A model generated the notes under the pieces. It did not search any database. It saw only the letters and a program-made list of their open reading frames with translations, and was not told the DNA's origin. 30,705 nt of DNA from CAOJBM01 sp051872535 (GTDB taxonomy: Bacteria; Bacillota_I; Bacilli_A; RF39; UBA660), in the NCBI GenBank assembly GCA_051872535.1, contig JBJEDY010000066.1, positions 1 to 30,705 on the forward strand. Direction: 5' to 3'. The translations under genes were made by a program, and so were the position numbers. Positions 15,401 through 23,616 of the stretch are shown here, in pieces (position 1 is the stretch's first letter; every line of letters begins with the position of its first letter).

Positions 15401-16560
15401 TAGAATTAGCTACCTGTGGTCTTTTTAAAAACACAATTAATAAATTAGGTTATATCATTTCTTCTTGGAGTAAAGTTAGAAATGCTTATGAAGTTTTGAA
15501 AATTGATATTTCCACACTAAATATTTTTGATATTAATCAAATTGTTATGACATTAAATCATAATAACTTAGAAGAACTTAATTATGTAATTAATAATATT
15601 AGTTCAGATACTTATTATTATGAAATTCCTGATTTAAAAGAAAGAATTAATTTGTTAATTCATATTTATAGTAATGCCAAACTAATAAACACTAAGTCAG
15701 TTCCAATGCTTGGAGTCTGTAATGAAGAATATTCTTTGGAGACTTTAGATTATCAAGATCCAGTTAACTATTTAATTAGTTTTGATACAGACTATCGTAT
15801 CGGTGCTCATCAGAATGATTTAATGAGTTATTCCATTTTAAGTAAAGATGGTATTGTTTTAGTTATTAGAGATAATCAAAATAACATTGTCGGAAGAATA
15901 AATGGTATAAGAAATGGTAATACATTATTCTTAACATCTCCTACTCTTCAAAGTAAGATAGATATAAAAGATTTATTACTTATTTATAGTAGAAAACTTG
16001 TTGATTATACAAAAACAAATGATGAACCTATTAATAATGTTGTTATTAGTAATTATGATATTGGTATTAACATTGACAAGAGTACTTGTTCTTATATTGA
16101 AAGACCTGTTAGAGATAATGATACAGATTATAAGAATTTAGTAAAAAGGAACTTTATTATTAAAGGCAATATTAATGATGATTTTAAAAATAGTGCTTTC
16201 ACTATTATATATAGTAACTTACCAATAAATCGTGATAGTTTTATTAGTTATAGTGCCAAAGATAAGTATCCACGAATTAGAAATGAAGTTATAGAAATTA
16301 ATGGTATTTGTAACGTATGGCAAACTAAAAAAATCGAAAGTATTATTAAAGAGTATTGTTTAGTAAATGGTATTGAAATGCGTAATACAGATATCGAAAA
16401 TTACGAAAAAATTTATCTGTTTGATGATGCTGTAATCTTAATAGATAAGGAAAAAAATATATATTCTTATGTTCTTCCATATGATGAAAGAGCTATTAAA
16501 GAAGTAGAGGGTATTATATCAACTTATAAAAATGAAGTTATGAAAAAAGGCTTGAAATAA
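12478..16560 (+). CDS. 1360-residue protein of unknown function
   Basis: This is the largest gene in the window, and I do not recognise it. The protein is rich in Asn, Ile, Lys and Leu. No signal peptide or transmembrane segment is visible, so it is probably cytoplasmic. Residues 1-~1060 appear mostly helical, with recurring short Asn/Leu-rich helices that could be an alpha-solenoid. The last ~300 residues differ: a mixed alpha/beta region containing YRIGAHQNDLMSYSI, then VLVIRDNQNNIVGRINGIR with GNTLFL, a strand pattern like a small acyltransferase or protease-like core. No catalytic motif is certain. The start (AGGAGG, ATG) is clear. It follows the sortase but has its own promoter. Confidence 0.6.
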   Translation: MGIKDYTLKFDEIIYSSLYTDSNLSEEHKKWLEEISTILKNEKDLNSAFSTLITNATKENSYQYKNFITYLINNTSFETENILNNLKEYSDYSEYLFLKLKVNDILNYIENKKTITMFDMNLINTYIKNNKSLVSKIISNENIWSKFPKFSLEFSYSTNLEKYFESLNKELLNKCTPDTITAVIKGMYKKFKDFLTIKDHNILQQLVDNSLLFIYDDIKEIKTYIMKNPSIASKFNALYFEELTEKELNSLYSQNVINPYILKAALNNGENPNKVFSKENVSKCAINSINYNFLDLLDSVHRNCLLKDPHLLNRFNDYIVAEIISTYFSEEEIIMELRNPLFLNDISTYALELIVNNLSFRNLFNMIQNHLIFERINNLNTNVSEKDRVFVRGYLDSTILVHKSSSNMIYNMLLLVPANNVLEYLTYPYILEKINNKDLINLIIKNNIDFKLIIENDFIFKRLDTTDIVNYINELWTIKVDLDLIKNPKILKRLFNINDELLKKINFDEVNYLFDTIRMKDTLSIQESTLTVQTYHAVLSSYLTFGINKTIDIISNGNKDLTISIINSAINAITKEEVTNYRNNNYLLLQNIDKKIVDKLKDINITSINEFESRIMAIPYIESLIRLMVSTKFMTLSEIIHTLYNYKKYEDNLEARKELKEFCNEFVSYFLNNKSDEIKKHLIDVAKKNCCLKSGVIKDDYKKTLKEWLSKKRLELFIKSLQGEKNAILYKENYDFKNINNLYISRLNSSSVELDSIIENILIPLSKDEFDLDICLKKMNISKPKDYDKYRQSKNDLKKVKEINQAIASIKGIKKESNLLELLNYIVYGTDITNKKRLTTINKLRSLALDITGEVYIDKINMCIVYGNIVDIEDEEAIKEYESFEILVNTIIKKTKDYIKHWMDTKTIESLYYDDFVKYSKKIKYEHDFNSHYYEVKERIFSLKDLEIIFDGFDINEFCEVDKYLNILLFEKNILELATCGLFKNTINKLGYIISSWSKVRNAYEVLKIDISTLNIFDINQIVMTLNHNNLEELNYVINNISSDTYYYEIPDLKERINLLIHIYSNAKLINTKSVPMLGVCNEEYSLETLDYQDPVNYLISFDTDYRIGAHQNDLMSYSILSKDGIVLVIRDNQNNIVGRINGIRNGNTLFLTSPTLQSKIDIKDLLLIYSRKLVDYTKTNDEPINNVVISNYDIGINIDKSTCSYIERPVRDNDTDYKNLVKRNFIIKGNINDDFKNSAFTIIYSNLPINRDSFISYSAKDKYPRIRNEVIEINGICNVWQTKKIESIIKEYCLVNGIEMRNTDIENYEKIYLFDDAVILIDKEKNIYSYVLPYDERAIKEVEGIISTYKNEVMKKGLK

Positions 16561-16574
16561 ATCAAGTCTTTTTT
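16543..16574. terminator. Bidirectional terminator between the convergent genes ending at 16560 and 16581
   Basis: AAAAAAGGCTTGA pairs with TCAAGTCTTTTTT (one G-T) around a six-base loop. The A-rich and T-rich arms give a T tract in both directions. It overlaps the final codons of the 1360-aa gene. Confidence 0.8.
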
Positions 16575-16580
16575 ATTTTA

Positions 16581-17705
16581 TTATTCAGTAGTTATTATAC
16601 AAGCAAATCCTTGATCACCAAGGTATCTACTTATTCCGCTAATACTAGTTTGAGAATTAAATCCATTTGTATATAAAGTTTTTTTGGTTACTTTACTTAA
16701 GTTATCTTCATATGAATATTCATCAGTTTGATTATTATTTTTAAATGCTAAATAACTATTATTATCAACATAAATATGTTCTGTTTTAAGAAAACTATTT
16801 TTATATTCTTGATCTTTAGTAAAAGATATTTCATATTTTTCAATTGTTTTATAACCTACATTATAATTATAGTCATAGTCTTTTTCGCAAACTAAGGTAA
16901 GGTCTGTTGATTTAACATTTAAAGTTGCTTCTTTAGTAATTTGATTTCCTATTTTATCTTTAATAATTAAGTTAACACTTTGTCTTCCTGGGTCAGTGGC
17001 AGTTTTAATAGATGAACCATCTTCAAAAGTTAAGATACAAGTACTATGATCTTGACAATCTTTAACAAACATTTCCGGAGTATATGTATCTCCAACATTA
17101 AGTTTTATTTCTTGAAGAACTACTTCTGGAGCACTAGTATCAGATACTTCAATAGTACCTATTTTAGTTACACCACCATAAGTGATTTTATATTTATAAT
17201 TACCTATTTGGTCGGGAACAAATTCGGATAAATCAAGGATAAATTGTTTTTCATCTGGATTACTTAAATTTACATAATCAGCTATTCTTAATGATGCTGG
17301 TCTACCAAATTCAACATGAACTTGTTTAACTGAAAAATCTTTTTTATTAGCATAGTTCTTTTGATAATAGAAAAATCCACCTACTGCAATAAATAAAATT
17401 AATACGATGAGTGCCACTATAGTTTGGACACGTTTTGCTTCTTTAGATAGTGTATGATTAATGGTAGCTTTTTTCTTTTGAGAATTAATAAAATCTCTTT
17501 TGTCTTTTTTTCTTTTTTCAATATCAATTTTTTCTGGTATAACATTATTAGTTACAGTATAAGTATTATCAGGATTACGATACCCTAATATGACTGAACC
17601 ATCAGTTTTATATGAGTCTTCAGTTGTACTGATTTGAATATTAGAATCTAAATTAACAACTTTTTCATTTGGAGTTGATTCATTTAATTCATTATCTTTA
17701 TTCAT
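16581..17705 (-). CDS. Membrane-anchored protein with Ig-like domain
   Basis: The 374-residue protein has a polar N-terminal cytoplasmic part (~1-90), one transmembrane segment (~92-114) and an extracellular region. The latter holds a first beta domain (~120-190) and a bacterial Ig-like domain of the DUF5011/HYR kind: VSDTSAPEVVLQEIKLNVGD, then YTPEMFVKDCQDHS and an ending with DKIGNQITKEATLNV. The ~90-residue C-terminal part is unassigned. Function is unknown; a surface or adhesion role is inferred from layout only. I use ATG 17705 (MNKDNEL), preceded by AAGGGG. An upstream in-frame ATG (17762) would add 19 basic, Cys-containing residues and would lie on top of the promoter. Confidence 0.7.
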   Translation of the reverse strand: MNKDNELNESTPNEKVVNLDSNIQISTTEDSYKTDGSVILGYRNPDNTYTVTNNVIPEKIDIEKRKKDKRDFINSQKKKATINHTLSKEAKRVQTIVALIVLILFIAVGGFFYYQKNYANKKDFSVKQVHVEFGRPASLRIADYVNLSNPDEKQFILDLSEFVPDQIGNYKYKITYGGVTKIGTIEVSDTSAPEVVLQEIKLNVGDTYTPEMFVKDCQDHSTCILTFEDGSSIKTATDPGRQSVNLIIKDKIGNQITKEATLNVKSTDLTLVCEKDYDYNYNVGYKTIEKYEISFTKDQEYKNSFLKTEHIYVDNNSYLAFKNNNQTDEYSYEDNLSKVTKKTLYTNGFNSQTSISGISRYLGDQGFACIITTE

Positions 17706-17733
17706 TTCACAACCCCTTCTTCCTCTACTATAA

Positions 17734-17762
17734 AATATACACGATTTTTGGATTTTTTTCAA
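17734..17762 (-). promoter_or_regulatory. Promoter of the Ig-like membrane protein gene
   Basis: The minus strand reads TTGAAA (17757-17762), a 17-nt spacer and TATATT (17734-17739). The transcript would start near 17727, which supports the start codon at 17705 and excludes the one at 17762. Confidence 0.6.
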
Positions 17763-17770
17763 CCATAATA

Positions 17771-17792
17771 AAAGCTAGCAAATGCTAGTTTT
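17771..17792 (-). terminator. Terminator downstream of the 17818-19140 gene
   Basis: The stem AAAGCTAGC / GCTAGTTTT with loop AAAT is followed on the minus strand by TTTTATTAT. It lies about 25 nt past the stop at 17818. The T tract is modest. Confidence 0.7.
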
Positions 17793-17817
17793 ATATAATT
17801 AATCTGTAGTAAGTGAA

Positions 17818-19140
17818 CTATTTTTTATATTTTAAAGATAATTCTTGTTCAGCTACTAAACTTCTTATAATATTATTACGAACATGATTAACAAAAACTC
17901 TAAATAACTCATCAATACTAATTATTTCATTAACGAACTTTTTATCAAAACCATAATTATAAGCAGATTCAAGAATTCCTTTAGGAAATTTTTCTTTTGG
18001 AGATTCTTTTATGCACTCCAAAAAGTTCGATAGTCCTATCCAGTCAGATGATGATAATACTTTTTTGTTATATGTTTTACATACTAAGCAATACCAAGTA
18101 CATGCTACTTCATGTTGTTCTATTTTTTCTTCATCCATAACTACTTCTTCTGTGATAGTATCAACTAGTACTTTTTGCTGTTCATCAACAATAACTACAT
18201 TATCTCCATACTTAGTAAAAACTTCTTGATATATATTTACATAATTTTGTTTTCTTTCTATATTGATAGATGGTTCTAGTATATCAGGTTCTTTAGTAGG
18301 TTTCGATATTGTTGTTGATGATTTTTTTATTTCTGGAAAGATAACTTCCTTATCAAAAAAGCCAACTTTTTCGCTATATTCATTTACTTTATGTATTTTC
18401 TCTTCATCTTCAAAAAAGATTGTTGAAATTGTTGTTGTAAAATCAATTACTTGTTTTAAAAGTACTTCATTACTAAATAATCCTTGAACAATTATTGGAG
18501 AAACATTTAAGTAATTTGTTGTTTTTAAAACATTTTCATAGCTTATTTCTTTTGTATCAATTGCTGCTCTTATCATACTAAAGATAATATCAGCAAAATT
18601 TTCATATTCTTTAGCATTTTTGACTAAATTTGCATTACAAATTGCTATACCCTCTTCAGTATTTCTTAAATTGTTTTCTATAAATACTACTAAATGGGAA
18701 TATAAATTACGATATGTTGTTTTAATATTAAATATTTCTTTAACCTGTTCTTCAAATTCTGGATCATATTGAATTTCTCCATCAAAAACATTTATTTCTG
18801 CCATTTCTAAAACTTTTTTTTCTTCTTCAGCATCATCTAATTTTTCAAGATATTTTTTAGTATGAATACCATATTTAAAGAAAGCCGCAACATTTTTAGC
18901 ATATTGTTTAAAAGTATCAAACTTTTCAGATGAATAAGAATCTTTTTCAAGTTCTTTTCTATTATCTTTTTCAATTTTTGGCACTACTGTTTTTGATTCT
19001 AACGATTTTGTTCCATCATCTTTTTCTGGTATTTTGGAATCATTATTTTCTATAATTTTTACTATTTTTTTATCTTTACTATTTTGTAATGCATCAATAG
19101 TTAATAAATCTAATTCAAACTCAACATCACTTTTTTGCAC
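17818..19140 (-). CDS. 440-residue protein of unknown function
   Basis: I do not recognise this protein. The N-terminal third is acidic and lysine-rich, with a low-complexity stretch at ~35-70. The middle (~120-270) looks helical. After a Pro/Ser/Lys-rich linker (~270-300) comes a C-terminal domain containing CTWYCLVCKTYNKKV, whose three cysteines could bind a metal. No signal peptide or membrane segment is seen. The start is best placed at GTG 19140: AGGTGAT (19145-19151) lies 4 nt upstream. An upstream in-frame GTG at 19149 overlaps that site. It lies 36 nt after the small gene ending at 19177 and may share its transcript. A terminator follows. Confidence 0.6.
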   Translation of the reverse strand: MQKSDVEFELDLLTIDALQNSKDKKIVKIIENNDSKIPEKDDGTKSLESKTVVPKIEKDNRKELEKDSYSSEKFDTFKQYAKNVAAFFKYGIHTKKYLEKLDDAEEEKKVLEMAEINVFDGEIQYDPEFEEQVKEIFNIKTTYRNLYSHLVVFIENNLRNTEEGIAICNANLVKNAKEYENFADIIFSMIRAAIDTKEISYENVLKTTNYLNVSPIIVQGLFSNEVLLKQVIDFTTTISTIFFEDEEKIHKVNEYSEKVGFFDKEVIFPEIKKSSTTISKPTKEPDILEPSINIERKQNYVNIYQEVFTKYGDNVVIVDEQQKVLVDTITEEVVMDEEKIEQHEVACTWYCLVCKTYNKKVLSSSDWIGLSNFLECIKESPKEKFPKGILESAYNYGFDKKFVNEIISIDELFRVFVNHVRNNIIRSLVAEQELSLKYKK

Positions 19141-19176
19141 AATAATCACCTATTTCATATAAATTATATCATATTC

Positions 19177-19437
19177 TTATTTATTTGTATTTTCATAATA
19201 GTTTCTTTCTTGTAAAGTATCTGCTATCCATTCTAATTCTGGAGCTTCTTCATTATCTAATACTTCATCAATAATATATAATAGTTCAGTCATACTACCA
19301 CATTCTTCAATACTAATTCCATATCTAGTTAAAGTTTCAACTTGATCTGGTGTTAATAATAAACCATTGTAATCTTTTAAAAAATTTTTCGTATAATCAA
19401 TATCTTTTGTAAATTCTTTAATTTCTTCCGTTGTCAT
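19177..19437 (-). CDS. 86-residue acidic protein of unknown function
   Basis: This small acidic protein is mostly helical by composition (LTPDQVETLTRYGIS, then ELLYIIDEVLDNEEAPELEW). It has no membrane segment and no family I can name with confidence. Its start lies 20 nt inside the end of the preceding PLP-enzyme gene, so translation is probably coupled. The pairing suggests a working link with that enzyme, but nothing in the sequence shows what it is. Confidence 0.6.
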   Translation of the reverse strand: MTTEEIKEFTKDIDYTKNFLKDYNGLLLTPDQVETLTRYGISIEECGSMTELLYIIDEVLDNEEAPELEWIADTLQERNYYENTNK

Positions 19438-20671
19438 TATTTAACTCCATAAAGCATAAAGCATTTATTAAACCTAATTTACCATATTCATATGTTAAAC
19501 TACCTTGTTGATAAGCAATATATGGTGGACGAAGTGGTCCATCACAAGATAGTTCAATACTACTTCCTTGGGTAAATGCTCCTGCTGCCATTATTACTTG
19601 ATCATCATATCCAGGCATATCCCATGGTAGTGGAATTGCATGTGCATCAACAGGAGATCCAGCTTGGATACCTTGACAATATTTTATTAATTTATCAGGA
19701 TCATTAAAGATTATATTCTGAACAATATCAGCACGTTCTTCATTATATTTTGGTTCAACATCATATCCTAAAGATTCTAAAACTCTACTAGTAAGAATAG
19801 CTGTTTTTAAAGATGAAGATACAACAGATGGTGCAAGATATAATCCTTGTAATAATTGTTTGTTTACTCCAAGAGTAGGTCCTACTTCTTTTCCTTCGCC
19901 AGGAACAGTTAGTCTTTCTGCGGATAAATGTACTAAATCTTTTCTTCCCACAATATATCCCCCATTTGGAGCAATACCTCCACCTAGGTTTTTAATTAAA
20001 GATCCAACTATAATGTCTGCACCTACTTCTAAAGGTGATTTAGTACCAACAAATTCACAATAACAATTATCAACCATTATAATTACATCTTTATCGACTT
20101 CTCTTATTGCCTTAATTACCTTAGCAATTTTATCAATAGTAATACTCTTTCTAGTTGAATATCCTTTACTTCTTTGAATTTCTATTACTTTAACTTTTGA
20201 TTTTTGTAATCTTTTTTGAATTTCTTTTATATCAAAGTCATTATCTTTTAAATCAATTTGATCATATTTAATACCAAATGATGCTAATGATGATGGATTA
20301 TTCTTGATTCCTATTACTTCATGCAATGTATCATAAGGAAGACCTGTTATACTAAGTAGTGTATCATTAGGTCTTAAAAGTGCAAATAAACAGACTGTTA
20401 AAGCATGTGAACCAGATATAAATTGAGTTCTTACTAATGCATCTTCTCCACCTAGTACTAAAGCAAAAATACTTTCAATAGTATCTCTTCCTATATCTCC
20501 GTAACCATATCCAGTTGTCGAATTAAAATGTGACTCAGATAAATTATATTTATGAAAAGCTTCTAATACTTTAGTACTATTTTGAAAGCAATCATTATCT
20601 ATTAAAGAAAAAATATCTTTTAGGTTTTTCTCTTCTTTATTAACTAGTTTTATAATTTCTTCGTATTGCAT
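19418..20671 (-). CDS. PLP enzyme of the aluminium-resistance / methionine gamma-lyase family
   Basis: The 417-residue protein belongs to the fold-type I PLP family often named aluminium resistance protein and annotated as methionine gamma-lyase family. Typical segments are the N-terminal FNSTTGYGYGDIGRDTIE, RTQFISGSHAL, the strand VIIMVDNCYCEFVG, and the Schiff-base lysine region GSLIKNLGGGIAPNGGYIVG. The length is normal. The true substrate in most bacteria is not known; a role in sulfur amino acid breakdown is possible. AAGGAAG precedes the ATG. It lies 39 nt after the helicase gene and overlaps the next small gene. Confidence 0.88.
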   Translation of the reverse strand: MQYEEIIKLVNKEEKNLKDIFSLIDNDCFQNSTKVLEAFHKYNLSESHFNSTTGYGYGDIGRDTIESIFALVLGGEDALVRTQFISGSHALTVCLFALLRPNDTLLSITGLPYDTLHEVIGIKNNPSSLASFGIKYDQIDLKDNDFDIKEIQKRLQKSKVKVIEIQRSKGYSTRKSITIDKIAKVIKAIREVDKDVIIMVDNCYCEFVGTKSPLEVGADIIVGSLIKNLGGGIAPNGGYIVGRKDLVHLSAERLTVPGEGKEVGPTLGVNKQLLQGLYLAPSVVSSSLKTAILTSRVLESLGYDVEPKYNEERADIVQNIIFNDPDKLIKYCQGIQAGSPVDAHAIPLPWDMPGYDDQVIMAAGAFTQGSSIELSCDGPLRPPYIAYQQGSLTYEYGKLGLINALCFMELNNDNGRN

Positions 20672-20697
20672 AAAAAATCTTCCTTTTCTTATGTATA

Positions 20698-20706
20698 ATT
20701 ATAGCA
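20698..20706 (-). promoter_or_regulatory. Extended -10 promoter of the PLP-enzyme gene
   Basis: The minus strand reads TGCTATAAT with TATAAT at 20698-20703, 27 nt before the start codon. The -35 would fall in the end of the helicase gene and is poor (CACAAC). It may supplement read-through from upstream. Confidence 0.5.
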
Positions 20707-20710
20707 TAAC

Positions 20711-22168
20711 TTATTCATTGGTTGTGTTTAAATACTCAATATATTTTTTATCTTTCATTATTTCCTTCATAAAAATTGATTTATTATTTGGAACAATGAC
20801 ATAAACATTATTTTTAGTTCTTGTTAAAGCGACATAGAATAATCTTCTTTCTTCTTCATAAGGGTAATAATCTTTAGTATTATTTACATATTTTAAAATA
20901 CTATCATCTTTAATTTTAGTAGGAAATCCTAATATATTATCAGTTATATTTATCAAAATGACATTATCTGCTTCTAATCCTTTACTTTTATGTGCAGTTA
21001 AATAACGAAATCTTTTATTATGAAATTTGTAATAACCATCACTTTCTTTTTTAAAAGATGCATCAATATAATATTCAATGTCTTTATTGTTTCTACCAAT
21101 AACCATTATTTCATCACTAGGTATTCGAGATAATAAATATTTTAATGATGTTACGTTATTATTACTTTTAAGTATTTTTATTGGTTTTAGATTATGTTTA
21201 GAACTTATTAGTTGTTTTGTAATTTGCTTCTTATTTCTCATAATGAATTTCCCAGCAACATTTATTAGTTCTTGAGGATTACGATAAGTATTAACTATTT
21301 GAAGAATATGAGAGTTATCTAAGTATTTAGTAAAGTTTATAAAAATATTTAAATCACAACCAGTAAATCGATAAATTGACTGAAAATCATCACCTACTCC
21401 TAAAAAATTAGCATTAGTTTTAGATAAGATATTTTTTAAAAGATTAAACTTACTTTGAGAAGTATCTTGGTATTCATCAACAATTATATATTTCCATTTG
21501 TTAATAACTCCTTGTTTTTCCACAACTTCACTACATTTATTAATCATATCATTAAAATCAAGAGCATTTGCTTGTTCTAAAGTTCTTTCATATTCTAAGT
21601 AAACATTTATAATAAGTAATAGAAGTCTTTTATGACGAAGATAAGTCTTTATACTAAAAGAGTATTTAAGCTGTTTTAAAATAACCTGAAAATAAGATAT
21701 ATCATAATTTTTTGCTTTAAATAGATTAATAAAGGTAATTATAAGTCTTTTTAATGTTAATAATTCATTATCATTATGAACTAAAGATTTTAATGATTTT
21801 TTAATAAATTTGTTATTAGTAGCTAAGACTTTATTTATGATTGTAGATAGTAAATCATCAAGAGCAATTTCATAATTATAATTATGCGATTTAAGAATTT
21901 CTAAAGATAGTTTATGAAATGTATAAACTTTGATATTGTAAACACCATTATTAGCTAGATTCTTAGATAAATTCTTTGTAGCATCATTTGTTAAAGAAAT
22001 ACAAAGTATTTCACTTTCTTTAAATCCTTGATTTAATAAAGAAATAATTTTACCAATGATAGTTAAACTTTTACCAGATCCAGCACCTGCTACTACTAAG
22101 ACATTTTTATAAGAAGAATTAATCACTTGCATCTGATATTCATCTAATTTATATCCATTAATAATCAT
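20711..22168 (-). CDS. Compact UvrD/Rep-family DNA helicase
   Basis: This superfamily 1A helicase has 485 residues, much shorter than PcrA/UvrD (~720), so the accessory 1B/2B insertions are reduced. Motifs are in order: Q-motif YKLDEYQMQVI, Walker A VVAGAGSGKSLT, Walker B YIIVDEYQDTSQ, motif III VGDDFQSIYRFTG, motif V LTAHKSKGLEADNVIL and motif VI ERRLFYVALTRTKNNVYV. It should unwind DNA 3' to 5' using ATP; a repair or recombination role is likely but its exact pathway is unclear. I take ATG 22168 (MIINGYKL), with GGTGAG 4 nt upstream. A TTG start at 22180 would overlap that site. The terminator of the SDR gene lies upstream, so it must have its own promoter. Confidence 0.88.
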   Translation of the reverse strand: MIINGYKLDEYQMQVINSSYKNVLVVAGAGSGKSLTIIGKIISLLNQGFKESEILCISLTNDATKNLSKNLANNGVYNIKVYTFHKLSLEILKSHNYNYEIALDDLLSTIINKVLATNNKFIKKSLKSLVHNDNELLTLKRLIITFINLFKAKNYDISYFQVILKQLKYSFSIKTYLRHKRLLLLIINVYLEYERTLEQANALDFNDMINKCSEVVEKQGVINKWKYIIVDEYQDTSQSKFNLLKNILSKTNANFLGVGDDFQSIYRFTGCDLNIFINFTKYLDNSHILQIVNTYRNPQELINVAGKFIMRNKKQITKQLISSKHNLKPIKILKSNNNVTSLKYLLSRIPSDEIMVIGRNNKDIEYYIDASFKKESDGYYKFHNKRFRYLTAHKSKGLEADNVILINITDNILGFPTKIKDDSILKYVNNTKDYYPYEEERRLFYVALTRTKNNVYVIVPNNKSIFMKEIMKDKKYIEYLNTTNE

Positions 22169-22206
22169 AAAACTCACCAAAAAATACTATATATTAATCC
22201 AAGAAA

Positions 22207-22233
22207 AAAAGCGAATTTCAAAAAATCACTTTT
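22207..22233 (-). terminator. Terminator of the SDR oxidoreductase gene
   Basis: The stem AAAAGTGA / TCGCTTTT (one G-T) has an eleven-base loop and is followed on the minus strand by TTTTTCTTGG. It lies between the SDR stop (22280) and the helicase start (22168). Confidence 0.65.
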
Positions 22234-22279
22234 TGTATTGATATTTTAACTAAAACATTTATTTTTTAAGCACAAACTC

Positions 22280-23023
22280 CTAATATGTGCCGCCATCAAC
22301 TCTAATAATGGTATTATTGATATATGAAGCTTTATCGGAAGCTAAAAAAACAATTACATCTGCTATTTCTTCAGGTTTTCCAAATCGATTTAAAAAAATC
22401 TTATCTTCCTCAGTACGAATATATTCTTCATCTAAATCTTTCATTTCTGATTCTGTTGCAACCCATCCAGGTGCGATAGCATTAACTCTTATGTAAGGTG
22501 CATACTGCATAGCTAAGTTATGAGTCAAAGAAATAAGAGCAGCTTTTGAAGCATCATAATCAATTGACATTGGGAAATATTTATCAATTCCATTTGTAGA
22601 AGAAACATTAATTATTATGCCTTTTTTTTGTTCATACATAATATTTCCAATAGATTTAGATAAATAAAATGGCGCTACTAAATTAGTATCTAATACTTTA
22701 CGAAAGTTTAAAGTCGTTTTATCGGAAAATAATGTGTCAATTGCTAATGCAGCATTATTAACTAAGATATCAATGCGACCAAAAGTATCTATGATTTCTT
22801 TGATCATATTATCTACTTGTTCTTCATTTGTAATATCACATTTTATTACTAAAGATTTAATATTATATTCTTTTATTTCTTCTTGTAATGCTAATGCTTC
22901 TTTCTCACTATGATTATAATTTATAATTACATTACAATTATTCTTAGCTAATTCTTTAATGATTGCAGCACCAATTCCTTTACTACTTCCAGTAACTAAA
23001 GCAACTTTGTTTGTGAAATCCAT
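22280..23023 (-). CDS. Short-chain dehydrogenase/reductase, FabG-like
   Basis: The 247-residue NAD(P)-dependent oxidoreductase has the classical SDR motifs: cofactor glycine-rich TGSSKGIGAA, structural NNAALA, catalytic Ser in NVSSTNG, and Tyr/Lys in YDASKAAL. It ends with INNTIIRVDGGTY, usual for FabG-like proteins. The substrate cannot be told from sequence; 3-oxoacyl-ACP reductase or a sugar/alcohol dehydrogenase are both possible. It is not in a fatty-acid cluster. I use ATG 23023 (MDFTNKV), with AAAGGGA upstream. An in-frame ATG at 23098 would add 25 residues lying over the promoter. It forms a single-gene unit. Confidence 0.88.
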   Translation of the reverse strand: MDFTNKVALVTGSSKGIGAAIIKELAKNNCNVIINYNHSEKEALALQEEIKEYNIKSLVIKCDITNEEQVDNMIKEIIDTFGRIDILVNNAALAIDTLFSDKTTLNFRKVLDTNLVAPFYLSKSIGNIMYEQKKGIIINVSSTNGIDKYFPMSIDYDASKAALISLTHNLAMQYAPYIRVNAIAPGWVATESEMKDLDEEYIRTEEDKIFLNRFGKPEEIADVIVFLASDKASYINNTIIRVDGGTY

Positions 23024-23048
23024 TAAATCATCCCTTTTCTTTGTTTGT

Positions 23049-23077
23049 ATAATAGCAAATTGTGAATAATGAATCAA
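23049..23077 (-). promoter_or_regulatory. Promoter of the SDR gene
   Basis: The minus strand reads TTGATT (23072-23077), a 17-nt spacer and TGCTATTAT with -10 TATTAT at 23049-23054. It supports the start at 23023, because the upstream alternative start lies before this promoter. Confidence 0.72.
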
Positions 23078-23121
23078 GAATATTAAATATCTTTTCAATT
23101 TTTCCTCGTAAGGGGATTTCC

Positions 23122-23150
23122 TTGACTAGACTATTTACGTATATTATAAT
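23122..23150 (+). promoter_or_regulatory. Consensus promoter of the DUF3592-phosphoketolase operon
   Basis: TTGACT (23122-23127), a 17-nt spacer and a perfect TATAAT (23145-23150) make this one of the strongest sigma-A promoters in the window. That fits high expression of a central-metabolism enzyme. Confidence 0.88.
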
Positions 23151-23188
23151 TAAGATATGAAATAATAAAGATAATAGAGGTTGATTAT

Positions 23189-23614
23189 ATGTTAAAAAAA
23201 GTTAGTATTGGTTTTGTAGCTTCATTTATATTAGTATTATGTGGAATATTTATATTAAGTTTTTCTTTATTCTCAATAATAAATTACATATATTCTTATA
23301 ATAGTTTTAGTGAAGTTGAAGGAAGAGTTAGTGGATATACTTATAATGAAAAGAAAGAAAAACTTATGACTATTCAATATATAGTTAATGGAAAAGAATA
23401 TAATGTTAACTCTAATCTTACGGAAGATGAAGCTAAAGTTGATGTTGTAGTCATAGTTAAATATGATCCAAAAAATCCTGAAAGATATATTATTGGTAAT
23501 GAAAAAATGGATTTTGGACGAGTAGCTGTTGGAGGAATAGTTACTCTTATAGGTGTTATTGGAATGATATATACATTCCCTACTAAAACTGAAAAGAATA
23601 AAAAAGGTGAATAA
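23189..23614 (+). CDS. DUF3592-like two-span membrane protein
   Basis: The 141-residue protein has a hydrophobic segment at ~8-34, an extracytoplasmic domain of ~65 residues and a second hydrophobic segment at ~110-130. The domain is DUF3592-like: EVEGRVSGYTYNE, then IQYIVNGKEYNV and VIVKYDPKNPERYII. The function of this family is unknown. It is first in the transcript, with AGAGG upstream, and its stop is 2 nt from the phosphoketolase start, so the two are translated together. The link to phosphoketolase is not explained by anything visible and may be only shared expression. Confidence 0.78.
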   Translation: MLKKVSIGFVASFILVLCGIFILSFSLFSIINYIYSYNSFSEVEGRVSGYTYNEKKEKLMTIQYIVNGKEYNVNSNLTEDEAKVDVVVIVKYDPKNPERYIIGNEKMDFGRVAVGGIVTLIGVIGMIYTFPTKTEKNKKGE

Positions 23615-23616
23615 GC

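Noticed and set aside
22169..22180. TTG start giving a four-residue longer helicase
   Set aside because: It overlaps the ribosome binding site GGTGAG, which is well placed for ATG 22168.
23024..23098. Longer N-terminus for the SDR protein
   Set aside because: It would start upstream of the promoter at 23049-23077 and add a segment foreign to the SDR family.
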